Shown in pieces: positions 11,841-23,944 of a stretch of 64,000 nucleotides of DNA. The stretch lies in assembly GCA_021186555.1 (NCBI GenBank), contig JAJKFL010000039.1, forward strand, positions 14,178,733-14,242,732, written 5' to 3'. Numbering within the stretch: position 1 is the stretch's first letter; the number at the start of each line of letters is the position of its first letter. Position numbers and translations under genes: made by a program. The stretch comes from Reticulitermes speratus. Lineage: Eukaryota > Arthropoda > Insecta > Blattodea > Rhinotermitidae. The notes beneath the pieces are model-generated. The model made no database searches. It was not told the DNA's origin and saw nothing but the letters and a program-made list of their open reading frames with translations.

Positions 11841-12474
11841 TCAGCACATATGTAGCTACTGTGGCACCTCTAAATTCACTAACCTATTTTTGTCACTTTT
11901 TCTCGGGGAAAATTATCTGACGTTTTATGTCCATTATAGATATACATTTTCAGTCTCACCAGCAATATCTCCGCTACAGTTTATCAGAGCAGACTGGCTG
12001 AAAACGATTCACAGAAGAACTTTCTAAATAATGTTCGGGTAACTGAAGGCTGTGAATTGCGGGTAATTTACAGATCGCAACATTTATCACTGTCTCACAT
12101 GGAAAACCTCTCTCATCCGATAAGAACGCAAGTGAAATTACAAATTATTATTGCCGTACTTTCTTTGCACAAAGTGAAAGGAATGAACACATATTTTGAA
12201 TCTACCTGTGGCAAGTGTCTTACCTCAAATTACTTAATTCAGGCAAAAAGAATTTTCATATTTGGTAGGGGGATATAATTTGATATGCCTGTAATCCGAG
12301 GGGAGTAGCTGGAGGGGGGGGGGGGTACAGCCGCCCCGGACGGAAGAGTCCAAGGAGGAGAAAAATGAATATTTTGAATAAAAGAATTTTCAGGCTTAAC
12401 GGATATTAATTTCTGGAGTTAACAAAAAAAACTCAATAAATAACAGTGATTTTTTAAAAGCTCGTAATTTTTGT

Positions 12475-12612
12475 TAGGTATAGGGTCAGGTGGCGGACGC
12501 TTGTGAATGCGGTAATGAACTTTCGGGTTCCATAAAGTGCGGGGAATTTCCTGACTAGCTGAGGACGTTTTTGTTTCTCAGGAAATACTCTGCACCATGG
12601 AGTTAACTTCTG
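12475..12612 (+). pseudogene. LINE 3' terminus, sense orientation
   Basis: Translation gives the RWRTLVNAVMNFRVP terminus, followed by a 'ctcaggaaatactctgcacc' block and the tail 'catggagttaac', as in the 36.5-kb copy. Upstream is a G10 tract (12317-12326), not part of the LINE. Confidence 0.7.
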
Positions 12613-12789
12613 TTAAGAGGTCGTCATTGTGATTATCGCCACGGCGCAAAATTCCTAGCTACACCAATGTATAGTCCCACTTTACATGAGGGTCAAACGA
12701 CACTTTATGATTGTTTATACTCTGGCTGCTACAAAAAGAACACAGGCCTGATTCTGATGCGAAGATATTATTTATCATTTTTCATGTGG

Positions 12790-13014
12790 CGAATATTGGA
12801 CAAGTAAAAACAATTCGTACCTTGATGCGGTATGGCAAGTATGGAAGAATCTGCTGCGGATCGGAACGAGTGGCGAAGGATAGTTGCCAGTTGTACCGCT
12901 CAACAGCAACACCGCAGGAACAACTACAGTGCTGGTAGCTTTGAGTGCCCTGAGTGCGATCGTGTAATTTCATCAAGAATAGGACTTTTTAGCCATAGAC
13001 GCACCCACTTGTAG
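12790..13014 (+). pseudogene. LINE C-terminus with C2H2 zinc finger
   Basis: From 12832 the frame reads MASMEESAADRNEWRRIVAS and ends FECPECDRVISSRIGLFSHRRTHL, stop. C-x2-C-x12-H-x3-H with 'SRIGL.SH.RTH' is the conserved zinc finger that closes a common animal LINE ORF2, and 'DRNEWRR' before it fits the same family. The upstream RT is absent, so this is a 5'-truncated fragment of a LINE different from the 'DWIDLAQDR' family. Confidence 0.7.
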
Positions 13015-14840
13015 TTCTTAAAGATATGAACTTAATACTCGGTAATCGAGTAATGGCTATTATTATGGGAAGTGTCGTGCACTAGCTTGGCAATGAATTT
13101 TATTATACAATAAAGAATATATTTTCTTCGTTATGAAAAATCGCAAAAAAAAAGCATGGAAAATTTTCGTGTAAAATGTTCTACTCTTTTTTTCAATTTC
13201 ATAATTTTATATATGTCTGCACTGTACACGCGATTATCCTGCGGATTAGATCGCTTGGAACGGTTGTAGATTTGCACACTGGACCGTGAAAAGGCAAGAG
13301 ATCTCAGTGTGAACGAATGGCCTGCCGGCAACAGGTGCCACAAGATGACAGCGAGGTGGACCCTGCGATGCAGGTGGTAAATCTGATATATATACTGCCT
13401 TACAGGCTATGAGATACTGCATGCCTCACCACTCCTCACGTTTATTTATCGCAAATACAAATTTATTGTGGAAGATCAATCTACAGATATCTGCACACTG
13501 CACAAGATCAGAAAATATGATCCCGTATAATTGTTTAAATATACATAATATAAAAACCTATAACAACCTTCGTAAAAATTACGGTTTATAACCTACCGAA
13601 ACATAACACAATTAAATTCATCCGATAACTTTTATTATAGATCCCAAATACTAAATTTAACTGAGATTGGTTTCTGCTCTCAATTGTATTTTAATCCGTC
13701 CTAAGTGTGGTTCGTTTAGCAGTGTACGAACTTAATAACAATCAAAAATAACATATGAAAATCGCTTTTTTTGTGGTGCATTAAAGACTCCGAATTATCA
13801 AATTGTGGTTGGCAACACTAACAGTTTTTCATTACATGTTTATAAAATATAAATAAAGTCTGAGTTACTGACAAGATATTACCAACAGTATAAAGCCCGC
13901 TGAAATCCAACGGTAAGATTTTGTAGTGCCCATCTCTAGCTACGATTTTCACAGATAATTCCATGGATCCAATCCCATACATAGAGCTCTTTCAGGAAAT
14001 CGAATTTCATGGATTAAACATGCAATAAATTTGCAAGGTTCTTTGAAGACAGCTTTATAGAATAAACTTTGCTAATACAGCTAGAGTGGGTAAGTTCCCA
14101 TCGGCAAAGTTTCAAGCTGCAATACCGACATAAACGTAGGCACCTCTCAACTGCTTTATAACTTTAGACTTTTCGACAAAAAACGACAACCTCTCGTACG
14201 TATCAGTAACTGTACGAATGATTGGCAACATGGAGACTAATAATGACAGAGTTTTGGTCTTTATAACTATAGATACATGGGACTACACCAAAATATATAT
14301 ACACCAGCCATAGTGAGAATTCCAACAGCTTGAACTGCTGGTGTTAGTGCTGCTTCCAGCTAAAAAGTTAGCATTTTAGTTTCATCTGCATGTCCCACCT
14401 GAGTATGTGGACTTGACAGCCATGATGTTGATAAAGAACCAGACAAGTTGAAGTTAAACTTTAAAATGTTCCTCATGTGTCATATGTTTTGTAGCGAAGT
14501 AACTATCATTTCGACATCTGACCTTGACACTTTTCCACGACATTACAATTCTGCATTAATGTCAGATGTAAGAGGTATCACGAGTGGCTTAGCTTGAGTG
14601 GACATTGTTTCCTCAGATTAGATGCAGATAAACAGTATTTGCAATGACACAAATTAAATTATTTGCTTGAGTAGCAGAGAGAAAGTACAGCTAAAGCCTC
14701 CCACACACCTTCAGTATCGTAAATGCTTTGACCAGACAACGTAATATCATAGCACTTGCTGTAGGGTTTATATAATTATTCAGTCACTATATACTTGTTA
14801 AAATTAATCTGTTTATCTATGTCCATACGTCCATGCATTA
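13015..14840. other. No gene seen; AT-rich
   Basis: No supported exon or repeat. Frames are short and composition is not coding-like. Confidence 0.5.
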
Positions 14841-14841
14841 C

Positions 14842-14866
14842 TTATATATATATATATATATATATT
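14842..14866. repeat. (TA)n microsatellite
   Basis: About 12 uninterrupted TA units. Confidence 0.95.
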
Positions 14867-15002
14867 CTTTTCATTCTTCCATGTATTTGCCTATGTTCAT
14901 GGAAATCAAAAACGTACATGAGACGAGACGAAAATATAAAAACGAAAAACCTGAAACATAGTGTCAAAGAGGATGCTGTTGTCGTAGTGTGTACAAACGG
15001 TA

Positions 15003-15262
15003 GGGTTCTACAACAACACAGTTGGCTGAGGCACTGCGCTACAAGCCGGAAGGTCGCGGGTTTGATTCCCGATGGTGTCACTGGAATTTTTTATTGGCAT
15101 AAACCTTCCGGCCGCACTATGGACTTGGGGTCGACTCAGACTCTAACAGAAATTAATACCAGGAGTACCACCTTCACGTGCCGAGTGTCTGGGAATCTGG
15201 GAACCTCAACCTTCTGGAACCCTCAGGACCTGTCCGGGGATTGCTTTACCTTTTTTCTTTCA
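15003..15262 (+). mobile_element. SINE-3 copy with tRNA-like head
   Basis: Box-A-like TTGGCTGAGGCACTGCG (15022) and B box GGTTTGATTCC are followed by 'cgatggtgtca' and the family body: 'ccttccggccgcactatgg', 'gactcagactctaacagaaa', 'ctggaaccctcaggacctg'. The 3' end is TTGCTTTACC plus a T-rich stretch. Compared with the 25.6-kb copy, the 'cctgggggtaaaggcggccgg' middle is missing. Confidence 0.85.
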
Positions 15263-16856
15263 CTTATTACACAAAAATAAAAGAAAACCGTGTGTGGAGA
15301 CCATATTCATCCGTAATCTAGCATAGGTGACTAAACCGTGTGTCAGATTTTCATGGTTCTCCGCGCAGTTCTTTCTACAAAAATTTCCGCTGAAGCGTGA
15401 TTTTCGTGAAAATCTGCGCATTGAGAACCACATTTTTCTTATGGGTTTAAATTTGTGTCAACCTGTAATTCCCATATTTGATCCATTTGGAAGAGAGTCG
15501 GTGTACCAATATCCATGTGATTACGATGAGCCGTTAGAATCCTGAGGAAATCAGTACAGTTGAAGTCATGCTTTTACCTAAGAGCGTATATGAAATTTTA
15601 CCTGCATTTTCTATACTGTTCTTCAGATTTTCACAAAATTCGGTTCAGGAGATGCCCATAAAGCTTCATTGAGTGACTGAAAGTTTTCGCGAAAATTGTC
15701 GCAACAGATGCTAATTACAGTTAGAAAAAGTAATGAATAAATATCCTACTGTAGTGGTTAACCTGCGGAGTTCGATGTAGTGTTGTAAAGTTCACAGACC
15801 TAGAGGCAACGAAGCAGAAATAAAAATGGTTAAGCTATTTTCTTAGCTCTTCTATTAATAATGAATTTTAAAATTTCAACTAGGTGTTAGTTATAACAAG
15901 CTGTGCAAAATACGAAACAAAGAACGGCTTCACTAATTACAGCGTGTCCTGGCGTTACTAGACTGCTATATTGGTGTCACGGAAGAGAGGCGAAGTGCGA
16001 ACAAAAGACTCTCGTCGCAGGTAAGATTGGGTGTGCTTCTGTCTGGAAGAATGTTCCTTATGCGGACAGGTATTTATTCTTTCCGAGGTTCTGAAATACG
16101 TGAATGCACAAAATGTAATGCGGTCCATCTGATCACCTTACTTCATTTCACCATGTAGTGACGTCATTTTGTTCATATTATATACCGGTCCAATACACTC
16201 TCAGCAGGTGACTTGCAAGTTTGTTGGGTGACACCTGGTATCACTTTTAACTTTCCAGGTTCTGAAAATTTCCATTTCGTTACGGCTCTTTGCCACCTTA
16301 ATACACAAATTATAATGGACATCTGCAGATTTATTAGGGCTTTGGCTGCAGAAAGAGATGTCTTAATGAAGAACACAGAAGGTACCGGATCAGTAAATGT
16401 CGTCTGATTAAAAGTACATCAGTTGGACAAAAAATGGCCTCACAAAGAACAGTATTTCTATCCCTAATATAAAGTGCCGTTTTTCTCTCCAAATACCAGC
16501 ATAATATTCAGGTGCGCTCAAAATTCGCGCACTTCCAATTGTTCTGTGTCTTTTACAAGTCACCAAAAATGTCATTATTTGGTTAAATTAACTGAGTCTG
16601 TTTTACATTCAGATAACAGCAAAAATTTAATTGTAATTGGAAGTTATAAACCTTCTAAAGCTCAGTGATCACTACATTTACCACCACCTTCAACATTAAA
16701 CAAAAAACTTTGCACTTATTTCACAGCACGTATTTGTGCGTTTGACACAACTTAGACACTAAACAACAATTATTTCCCTAAACAGCATTAACCGTTTTGT
16801 CTTTGTAATCGAGACCCATCTCTTTCTATGTGACGGGGGAACTAAGTTATTAAATA
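15263..16856. other. No gene seen
   Basis: No recognised repeat and no frame with convincing splice sites. Confidence 0.45.
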
Positions 16857-17041
16857 CAGTCTAACCCGGTTATAACGACATCGGTTTATACGACACTTCG
16901 CTTATAGAGATAGATTTTCTGTGGTTCCAGTTAATTCGTCACTGTTAACCATAACATTACACTCCTCGTTTATAACAACACTCGTTTATAACGACACAAA
17001 ATATTCATTCCTTTTCATGACGTTATAACCGAGTTCGACTC
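16857..17041. mobile_element. Pogo/Tc1-type MITE with TA target duplication
   Basis: The terminal inverted repeats are CAGTCTAACCCGGTTATAACG (left) and CGTTATAACCGAGTTCGACT (right), with TA immediately outside both ends. The element is about 185 bp and non-coding. A second copy at 18944 has the same ends and interior ('ctgtggt', 'cactgttaac', 'actcgtttataacgacacaa'). Confidence 0.85.
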
Positions 17042-17329
17042 TATATTGTCGACAAATTTTCGTATTCCAGTGGTTCAATGTGTCTTTCATTTTGACGTAT
17101 TTACACGTGTTGCGTAACCCTATTTTAAGCGCAAACTTTAAAAATCAGGATCGTATTAAATTGACGAAACGCGGGTATCCATTGTTAGGTGTTCAAAGAA
17201 TAAGTCTACTGCCTAACACCAAGTATGCCTCCTTGGATCTGGTGATTATGCCTTTGTCCGAAAGTGTCGAATTCAAAACGTATTCGTGGTTTTCAATAAA
17301 ATTAATCACGTGAGGTTTATATAATTTTC

Positions 17330-17530
17330 CCGTCCTTTTGTACGGTTGTGAAACTTGGTCTCTTACATGGAAGGCAGTACCATAAGGTGAGGGCTTTGTA
17401 GACTACTTTCTTAGAACATATTTGGATTTGGAGAGACGAAGCAAGCGGACAATTTAGCACGTCCCGTTAGGAGGAATTGGTAAATTATAATACCGGTAGT
17501 GTTAAGAAAGAATATAGGCGACAAGAAGGG
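17330..17530 (+). pseudogene. LINE RT C-terminal scrap
   Basis: 'gtccttttgtacggttgtgaaacttggtctctta' translates to VLLYGCETWSLT, the diagnostic post-RT segment of insect LINEs. The frame breaks soon after. Confidence 0.6.
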
Positions 17531-17734
17531 CTGGACAAGTAACATATTATGTTTATGAAGACATTACTCGGTTATCATAACCTCGTTTTTGATAACAGAT
17601 AATACGACACGAAGGCGAGCTTCACATTTGTTATCGATCAAAAGTGGATGAATTATGTTAACATCAGATAACTACACGTCTATGCGAGATTTCAGCTTGT
17701 AGCAGCGGCGTTAAAGATTCACGTCTTTTCGGAT

Positions 17735-17815
17735 GTGACTGATATATAATATATATATTTACCGATGTTTCGGAGAACATTCTCGTTTCCATCTTCATGC
17801 CTGAAGGAAGCGTGA
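17735..17815 (-). pseudogene. Decayed hammerhead-like motif
   Basis: The minus strand reads ATGAAGAT, then GGA..AAC/GTT..TCC stem II, then CGAAACATC. Core C3 has become A, so activity is not expected. The block order is the same as the intact copies. Confidence 0.5.
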
Positions 17816-18042
17816 TTTCCTAATAAATTATAAAGACTTGTACCTTGTGCTACCTTGAATACACAGGCAGTAAGCACCTCCGAAACGGCGGCAACTACGT
17901 GTACAGCAGTCCACACGGTATCATAACCCACACGGCTAGCATCTTCAATTACATATCTACCGGCAACTATAAAACCTATGTGATATACCACTCTGTTTAC
18001 GGTACAGGTGTTTAGTAATGTGGCACCTGCCGTAGCCAGCCA

Positions 18043-18255
18043 GGCGTTGTCGTGGCGCCACCCACTCACGGTCCTCCCGTCGCCTACCTTCCGGCGTCAC
18101 ACGGCAAACAGTTCAGTAATCCCACTTGCGACGGCCATATATTACCGCAAAACACGTGCGTGCCTTACGGCCCAGCAGATTCGCATCTGCTCACTCATTA
18201 TCGGCTCCACCAGCCGTACATGCAGCCTCAAATTGGCCGGTCAACGGTCCTCTGA
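18043..18255 (+). CDS. Candidate terminal coding exon, unrecognised
   Basis: In one plus frame the segment reads GVVVAPPTHGPPVAYLPASH and continues to YMQPQIGRSTVL before TGA. The region is clearly GC- and CpG-richer than its flanks, and third positions are about 60% G/C while the surroundings are AT-rich. These are coding-like signs. The peptide is rich in Pro, His, Tyr and Gln and looks like a disordered tail of a regulatory protein. Possible acceptors are the AGs ending at 18036, 18039 and 18043; none has a strong pyrimidine tract. ATTAAA occurs at 18263. No homologue is recognised and a chance GC-rich island remains possible. Confidence 0.3.
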   Translation, partial: GVVVAPPTHGPPVAYLPASHGKQFSNPTCDGHILPQNTCVPYGPADSHLLTHYRLHQPYMQPQIGRSTVL

Positions 18256-18943
18256 GAACACATTAAACATACAGTAACTAGCGAAAGCGCCCGCTGTTCG
18301 CCCTGGTTTTCTCTTGAACCCTTTAAACTGCTTTCTTCCGTGCCTCCTCAAACTGGCCAGTACGTACGATGTTGGTTACTTCATGGTGGCGTGTGACTTG
18401 AGTGTGACTTCAGGACAGATGGGACTCATAGAGCTTCCACAGCGGTCGTCCTAGATCTTGTGTTTTATAAAGCTGATATTACACAAATTTTAAGTGACTG
18501 TGTATGGAATCTTTGGCGCTCAAGGACGCATATGCTGCCTCGCAGGGAGCTGAGTTCGATTCCCTAACGACCCAGGATATGCTTGAGCCAATTATGGTAA
18601 CTCTCGTACAGGCCTGTTGGGTTTTGTCTTTTTTTTTGTAAGAGTTTGCATAAAAAATTAAATCTTCTAAATTAAAGGCGATTTTCTGCAGACTGCACCG
18701 GGAATTTAATTCCGGCGCCATAGAATGACGCTTGTCACAAGGGTAATATGAGTATAGTTCATATTCAGGACCCACTAATATTAAGTGCCACCTTAAAAAT
18801 TTAGTCTCCAGGGTGAACTGGCCCCCGCGATACGTGCACCCCTGCCTTATGGTGTTTTGTAATGTTTAAAAAGTGATAAATATCCAGGCTCGTTTATTTA
18901 TCGGATTATTTAACACTGTTGTTTTAGTGCAGATGTTGTAATA

Positions 18944-19127
18944 GAGTCGAACCCGTTTATAATGACATCGGTTTATGCGAAACCTCGTTTATAGCGTCAG
19001 ATATTCTGTGGTACCAATTAATTCCTCACTGTTAACAACAACATAATACTCCTGGTTAGAACAACACTCGTTTATAACGACACAAAATATTCAGTCTCTT
19101 TCATTACGTTATAACTGAGTTCGACTT
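18944..19127. mobile_element. Second pogo-type MITE
   Basis: Ends GAGTCGAACCCGTTTATAA and ACGTTATAACTGAGTTCGACT with TA on both sides. Interior is collinear with the copy at 16857; the two differ at scattered positions, so they are independent old insertions. Confidence 0.85.
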
Positions 19128-19659
19128 TATACATGAGCTGCAAAGATGAGTAATAATGGTGTACAGGTAAAGATATGGAATGAAGAGGCAGGATATTTCA
19201 TTGTAAAATCCTTCGATTCGTCTGAAAAACAAGAAAACCACAAGCAACCTCATTCAGGATGGCAACTGCCTGAAATTACAACTTCACGAACACAGGTCTG
19301 GAGTTTTACTGCTTACCTACGCTATTCTGAAAGGGACACGCACGCACACACGCACGCATACAACACTCTCTCGCTATCTTCCTCTCTCTCTTTGGGAAAA
19401 TGGGCGGAGTGGCACTTAGTAATTTGGATCAGATAATATTTATCTCAATTAAGTCACTGCGCTACTTCTGACACGTCAACTTGTATATCCTGAAATGAGG
19501 CTAGCATATCTTTGTGCTTAGAAATGTGCAGCGATGCTAAGTGATCGCTTTCGAAACAAATATTTCTACAGTGTTACAAGACTGGCATATGTCCTCATCC
19601 TTCATCTTCCACCCGTATTAATTTTAATCCTTTTTTTGCCAAGTAAAAGTTACTTAGCC

Positions 19660-19920
19660 GATCCCAGTAGCCGCGCGGTCTAAGGCGTGGGTCTACGGCC
19701 GCTCGCTTGCTGGGATTGTGGGTTCGAATCCCACCGGGGGCATGGATGTCTGTCTCTTGTGAGTGTTGTGTGTTGTCAGGTAGAGGTCTGTGCGACGGGC
19801 TGGTCCCTCGTCCAGAGGAGTCCTACCGAGTGTGGTGTGTGTAAAATTGTGATCGTGAAGCGTCGAAAAAATGAGGAGGCCTAGGCCCCCTAGGGGTTGA
19901 TCAGCCATAGGAAAAAAAAA
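19660..19920 (+). mobile_element. SINE-1, full-length, tRNA-Leu/Ser-like head
   Basis: Head 'gcgcggtctaaggcgtggg' (A box) and GGTTCGAATCCCACCGGGGG (B box) are followed by the family body: 'tgagtgttgtgtgttgtcag', 'gtcctaccgagtgtggtgtg', 'tgaggaggcctaggcc'. It ends in an A9 tail at 19912-19920. TTACTTA occurs on both flanks (19648-19654 and after the A tail), a probable short target-site duplication. No anticodon arm of a working tRNA is formed. Confidence 0.9.
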
Positions 19921-20480
19921 TTACTTAATTTAAGACCAATCACACTGCAGCCATATTGGTATTACAGAATGTAGGATATTGCAAATTACAAACGCGGGAT
20001 TACCTCGAATGGCATGATATTCATACTAACTCTATTGAGCAGGACGCCCTTTGATGTAGTCAAAAACTCCTCAAAATTTTATATGTATTTAATATATATG
20101 TTTACGGGTGGGATCCGAGGCGTGTCAAGCTCTTCCGATTTTAAAAGTGTTGAAACTAGTCTCTCATTCGAAATGGTGAATTTTTTTTCTTACAATAAAC
20201 GAATAATTTATTGCGTACCAATTTTAAAATCTATCAGTGTGATACCGTCTTATTTTTATTAATATCACTATTTACAGTTTATTTATCTCATAACAATCAT
20301 TCATAGTCATATAAGATTCAAAGTATGAAAGCAACGCACGATTTAAAGACATTTAACAGGTATTTTGCAAATCTTAAATTATTTTTGATTACGTGAGAAA
20401 CGTGAGAGTGAAATTGTGAAGCACTTCTGACGAATCGAAAGCGATTTACACTGAGGTAGCGTAGAACCTCTGTTGTGGTG
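19921..20480. other. No gene seen
   Basis: AT-rich sequence without supported exon or repeat. Confidence 0.5.
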
Positions 20481-20538
20481 TCATTCAGTTATCATCTTCC
20501 TTTCACACACTTTTCGCCAAGTTTGTTGACTGCATACG

Positions 20539-20558
20539 CAAAAAAAAAAAAAAAAAAA
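20539..20558. repeat. A-tract of about 20 nt
   Basis: Homopolymer directly abutting the candidate coding segment on its low-coordinate side. Confidence 0.95.
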
Positions 20559-20559
20559 G

Positions 20560-20813
20560 TGCGGCAGCGGGGTGTAACCAAGGAGCGCTAACACGGGACC
20601 ATGGCGTGACAATTCGACACACCGCCTTCTGAAACATTCTCTTAACAATTTCCGGTATTCTGCCTCATCCAGAGAAGAGAATTTTGTGTACTCTGCAGCC
20701 GTAAGTAATTCCAAAGCACTGTATTGAGCCCACACGTGCGGAACACGGAGGAAGACGAAAGTGGAAACCTCAGGAGATGAGAGAAAAAATCTGAGTGACT
20801 GAAGAATGTCCAT
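20560..20813 (-). CDS. Candidate coding fragment, unrecognised
   Basis: The minus strand gives an uninterrupted 110-codon frame with a charged, helix-like middle (YTKFSSLDEAEYRKLLRE, then CFRRRCVEL). It is preceded by a very pyrimidine-rich run (TTTTTTCTCTCATCTCCTGAG on the minus strand), which would make a good acceptor near 20773. No good donor is visible and the frame runs into the poly-T tract. It may be an exon or the tail of an unrecognised retroelement. Confidence 0.25.
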
Positions 20814-21690
20814 GGACAGGATAAGGGGATTTCAAATGAAGACGCTGAGAACGTGCTTGCAAAACAAGGCCGGCGCCGAGCAGTTCAACTTGTGCGCAGC
20901 GTCATATAATGAAGTCTGTATCACGATGAGGGTGCAAAACGAATCCGCCCCGATTACTTGTCGGATGGCCGATGAAGAAACTCCGTATCACCACTATGGA
21001 CCTTAACCACAGAAATTCAGTACATAACAAAAGTAGCACTCTTTCAAGAGAGAAACATTCGAGACTAAATAAATTCCCGACAAGACTGGTTACCACGGGC
21101 TTCTATTTGTGTGATTTCTCTACCGTCGGGCGTTCAAAGCAGGAGGTACTCTAGATAGATTCCAATCAGATGCTAAAATATCAATTGATTTTTTCAGCAG
21201 ACTACGAAATTTTTTGGGAAAGGAATTTTGTAGGAGAAAGGTTGGGAAACACCGGGTTAGACTGTGCGGACTGTGAAAACATTCATGTAGGACCTACGTG
21301 CATACCTTTCTAACGACATCATACAAATTTCGGACGTAAAGTTACAATGATTCTTCTGTTGTCATATGAGTATCTACCTAGACCGCGCAGCCGCCATGTT
21401 GATAATTAACATACTCCAAAATACAAATTTTAATAAGTTTACACACGCCTCTTCACAACTCTTCATTGTCACATGGAACTTACAGGCCCACATTCAATGG
21501 AGCTACTCTCACCTCACGCAATCTCATGGTGGTCGTGATGGTACAGTTGATAAAGTTAACTACTGAGATGGGGAAGCAACATGCATGACATTAACATTGA
21601 ATGTCACGTGATTCTCTTAATTACTGACCATAATATCTACTTCTCCAGATCAGTTGGACCGATCTTGTGAAAAATGAAGTGTCAAGGCGA
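20814..21690. other. No gene seen
   Basis: No supported exon, RNA gene or recognised repeat. Confidence 0.45.
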
Positions 21691-21960
21691 GAGGAATAGA
21701 AGGCTAACTGCATTGGTCACATCTTTTGTAGGAACTGCCTTATAAAAGAAGTTGCTGAAGAAATATGGATATATAGAAGTTACGGGATGACGACGAAGGC
21801 GTAAGCAGCTACTGGATAACCTTAAGGAAAGGATAGGATACAGGAAATGGAAAGAGGAAGCACTAGATCGTACTGTGTGGAGAACTCGCTTCGGAAGAGG
21901 CTATGGACCTGTTGTAAAACTACGGGATGGATGATTGAATTTGAATGAATGAATGAATCA
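21690..21960 (+). pseudogene. LINE 3' end with (GAAT)n tail
   Basis: Translation yields NRRLTALVTSFVGTAL (degraded form of the 'WIGHILRRNCL' segment), then IEVTG, RRRKQLLDNLKER, EEALDRTVWRTRFGRGYGPVV. The tail 'tgaatgaatgaat' (about 21943-21958) follows. It is the most complete copy in this window of the family also seen at 4745 and 8345, but frameshifted. Confidence 0.75.
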
Positions 21961-22411
21961 AAAGCGTCGAGTTTCATGAAGGAGCAGACGGACAGATACA
22001 AACAGAATGCAACAGGGATCTGCAGTAAGAAAACCATACGGGCATTCGTTCCCTTCTCAACAGAAGGAATAAAGCGTAAACAGGACGACTGCCACGAATT
22101 ACGATCGGTGGACCACAGGATGGCCACAACTTTAAGATTTTGTAAGGCGGCCCCTAGTCGAGGCAGCAGTAGACAAGGCCGCTGTTTATTGCGACTTGTC
22201 AGCTTATTAGCGACCCCACATCGTGTTGCAATGAGCCGCAAAAACTCTTTTTATCCTTCACACTGACAGTAGTCTGGGTGACCTTGGCTATTAAACTGTA
22301 CTTATGCTAAATCACTACAGTGACTAGGCTGAAGGATATTCGACCGAGAAATTGGGTTTGGATTCCTAGGTGATACAAGGTTTTTTCCTCTTAAAAACTT
22401 CCAGAAATACA

Positions 22412-22634
22412 CAGTATTACCACCGTGCATTTTTAATCAAATAATAAAACCAACGAATGCACTATTTTGACCACTTTTATTATGGCCTATGTCCCCTCAC
22501 CCTACACGTGTTTCGGAACCTTATAGTTCCATCCTCACCCCTGAGGATGGAACTATAAGGTTCCGAAACACGTGTAGGGTGAGGGGACATAGGCCATAAT
22601 AAAAGTGGTCAAAATAGTGCATTCGTTGGTTTTA
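22412..22634 (+). mobile_element. Foldback Penelope-type pLTR element with 13-bp target duplication
   Basis: Positions 22443-22636 form a near-perfect 194-bp palindrome about a CCCC centre (22538-22541). The left arm extends outwards to 'caccgtgcat', which on the minus strand is ATG CAC GGT, the M-H-G start tag of the Penelope-like ORF at 25.2 kb. TTCCAGAAATACA flanks both sides (22399-22411 and 22635-22647). The right arm carries a complete hammerhead on the plus strand. There is no reverse transcriptase. Confidence 0.85.
22533..22584 (+). ncRNA. Hammerhead ribozyme motif with 8-bp stem I
   Basis: CCTCACCC (22533-22540) pairs with GGGTGAGG (22577-22584). Core CTGAGGA (22541-22547), extra U, GGAAC / GTTCC stem II with loop TATAAG, GAAA (22565-22568), self-complementary ACACGTGT (22568-22575), H17 = A (22576). 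On the opposite strand the palindrome puts G where core C3 must be, so only the plus strand can have a complete core. Confidence 0.8.
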
Positions 22635-22965
22635 TTCCAGAAATACATCCACCCACCTGCCTACTCAATGCGTCTGGGACCATTTCGACTAGATCAGTCG
22701 CTAGCTTCTCACGGCGGATCGCCTGGTTCAGTAGCAGGAATTGTCGACAGACAAAGTGGAGCTGACATAGGTTCTTCTCCTAGAGCTCCAGTTTCTCTGT
22801 CGTTATCATTCCACCAAAACTCCATGCTCATACGCATCCATCTACCATACGAGCAATTCCGTCCCATTAATAGTGTCGCTAAATAACAACTCTAAAATAG
22901 CGCGAGCCGGATATGTAGCCGACGCGTAGAGCTACGTACGTCCAATCACCTATGCGTCATGTCAG

Positions 22966-23190
22966 GCTTCCGCCGCGATGTTGATGAGATCTGCGCTCTT
23001 CTGGGATATTACGCAGCGTAGAGTGGTAATTCTGTACCGACGTTTTGGGACAACCTATCGGTCACATTTTCAAGGGTCAGCTTCTTGACTCTTGAAGATG
23101 GGCCAGATAGGTTGTCCCGAAACTTCGGTACAGAATTACAATTCTACGCTGCGCAATATCCCAGAAGTGCGCAGATCTTATCCGATCACC
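22966..23190. mobile_element. Family P palindromic element
   Basis: Inverted halves around 'agcttcttgactcttgaaga'. The outer left end 'ggcttccgccgcgatgttga' matches other copies. Right arm reads TTGAAGATGGGCC..GTCCCGAAAC. Confidence 0.8.
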
Positions 23191-23944
23191 CATGCGTGAT
23201 TTCCCGCAATAGCCTCAACAAATTGCTTTGATAACACAGAAGCAGTATCTTTCCTTTTAAGTAGGAATTTCATAAACATGTAGAGGAATTACATGCTTCA
23301 AATTTTTAAGAATCGAGTAGTGACTGTGAGAGGCTTCCTCCAATGCAGTCACATTTACGAAGTTAAATTCTCCATAAACATTGCAACTTCATCACCACCT
23401 CAAGCTATGCAATATCTGCAGAGCAGTTACACGAAAGCACGGGACCTTTGTTAAGGAGTGGGGCCCTTTGAGCGGACTGTTCAGTGCACAAATGTGGTGA
23501 CACGTGTCAGAGACAAGCAGTGGGATAATCGGTGTTGCCAGAGAGCGGGATTCAGATGGCTCAAGTTAAGACAAACAGCTCGGGGCGCGGTTTGTTCTTA
23601 GGCACTTCTTATTCGAAACACGAACTGCATGTCATTACTTCATATGTCTTCAGTCCGCAGTCTCGAGGAATCTCGCTCATACCTAACTTGTAATCAGGAA
23701 GCCCCCGTTTCGAGTAACAACCGAGGTATGAATATTCTGCTTAAGGTTTTGCGTTGTTTTGCTTACTACATCTGGGCGACTGCCAGGAAGGAAAGTTGAA
23801 ATAGTCTACGAGTCTACCAACGCTTTCTTCAAAGTCCTTACTTAATTCAAAATCGTCCCATTCCACGCTACACAAACCCGCCAATTGATTTATTATCAAA
23901 AAAAACTTAACAATCGCCGATTCATGCTATGTAATCATCTCGTT

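Noticed and set aside
14795..15280. 161-codon protein
   Set aside because: Covers a TA microsatellite and a SINE-3 copy.
19665..19740. tRNA gene at the head of SINE-1 (also 42840, 48504-, 58083, 15003)
   Set aside because: A and B boxes are present, but acceptor and anticodon arms do not pair and each head continues into a shared repeat body with an A-rich tail.
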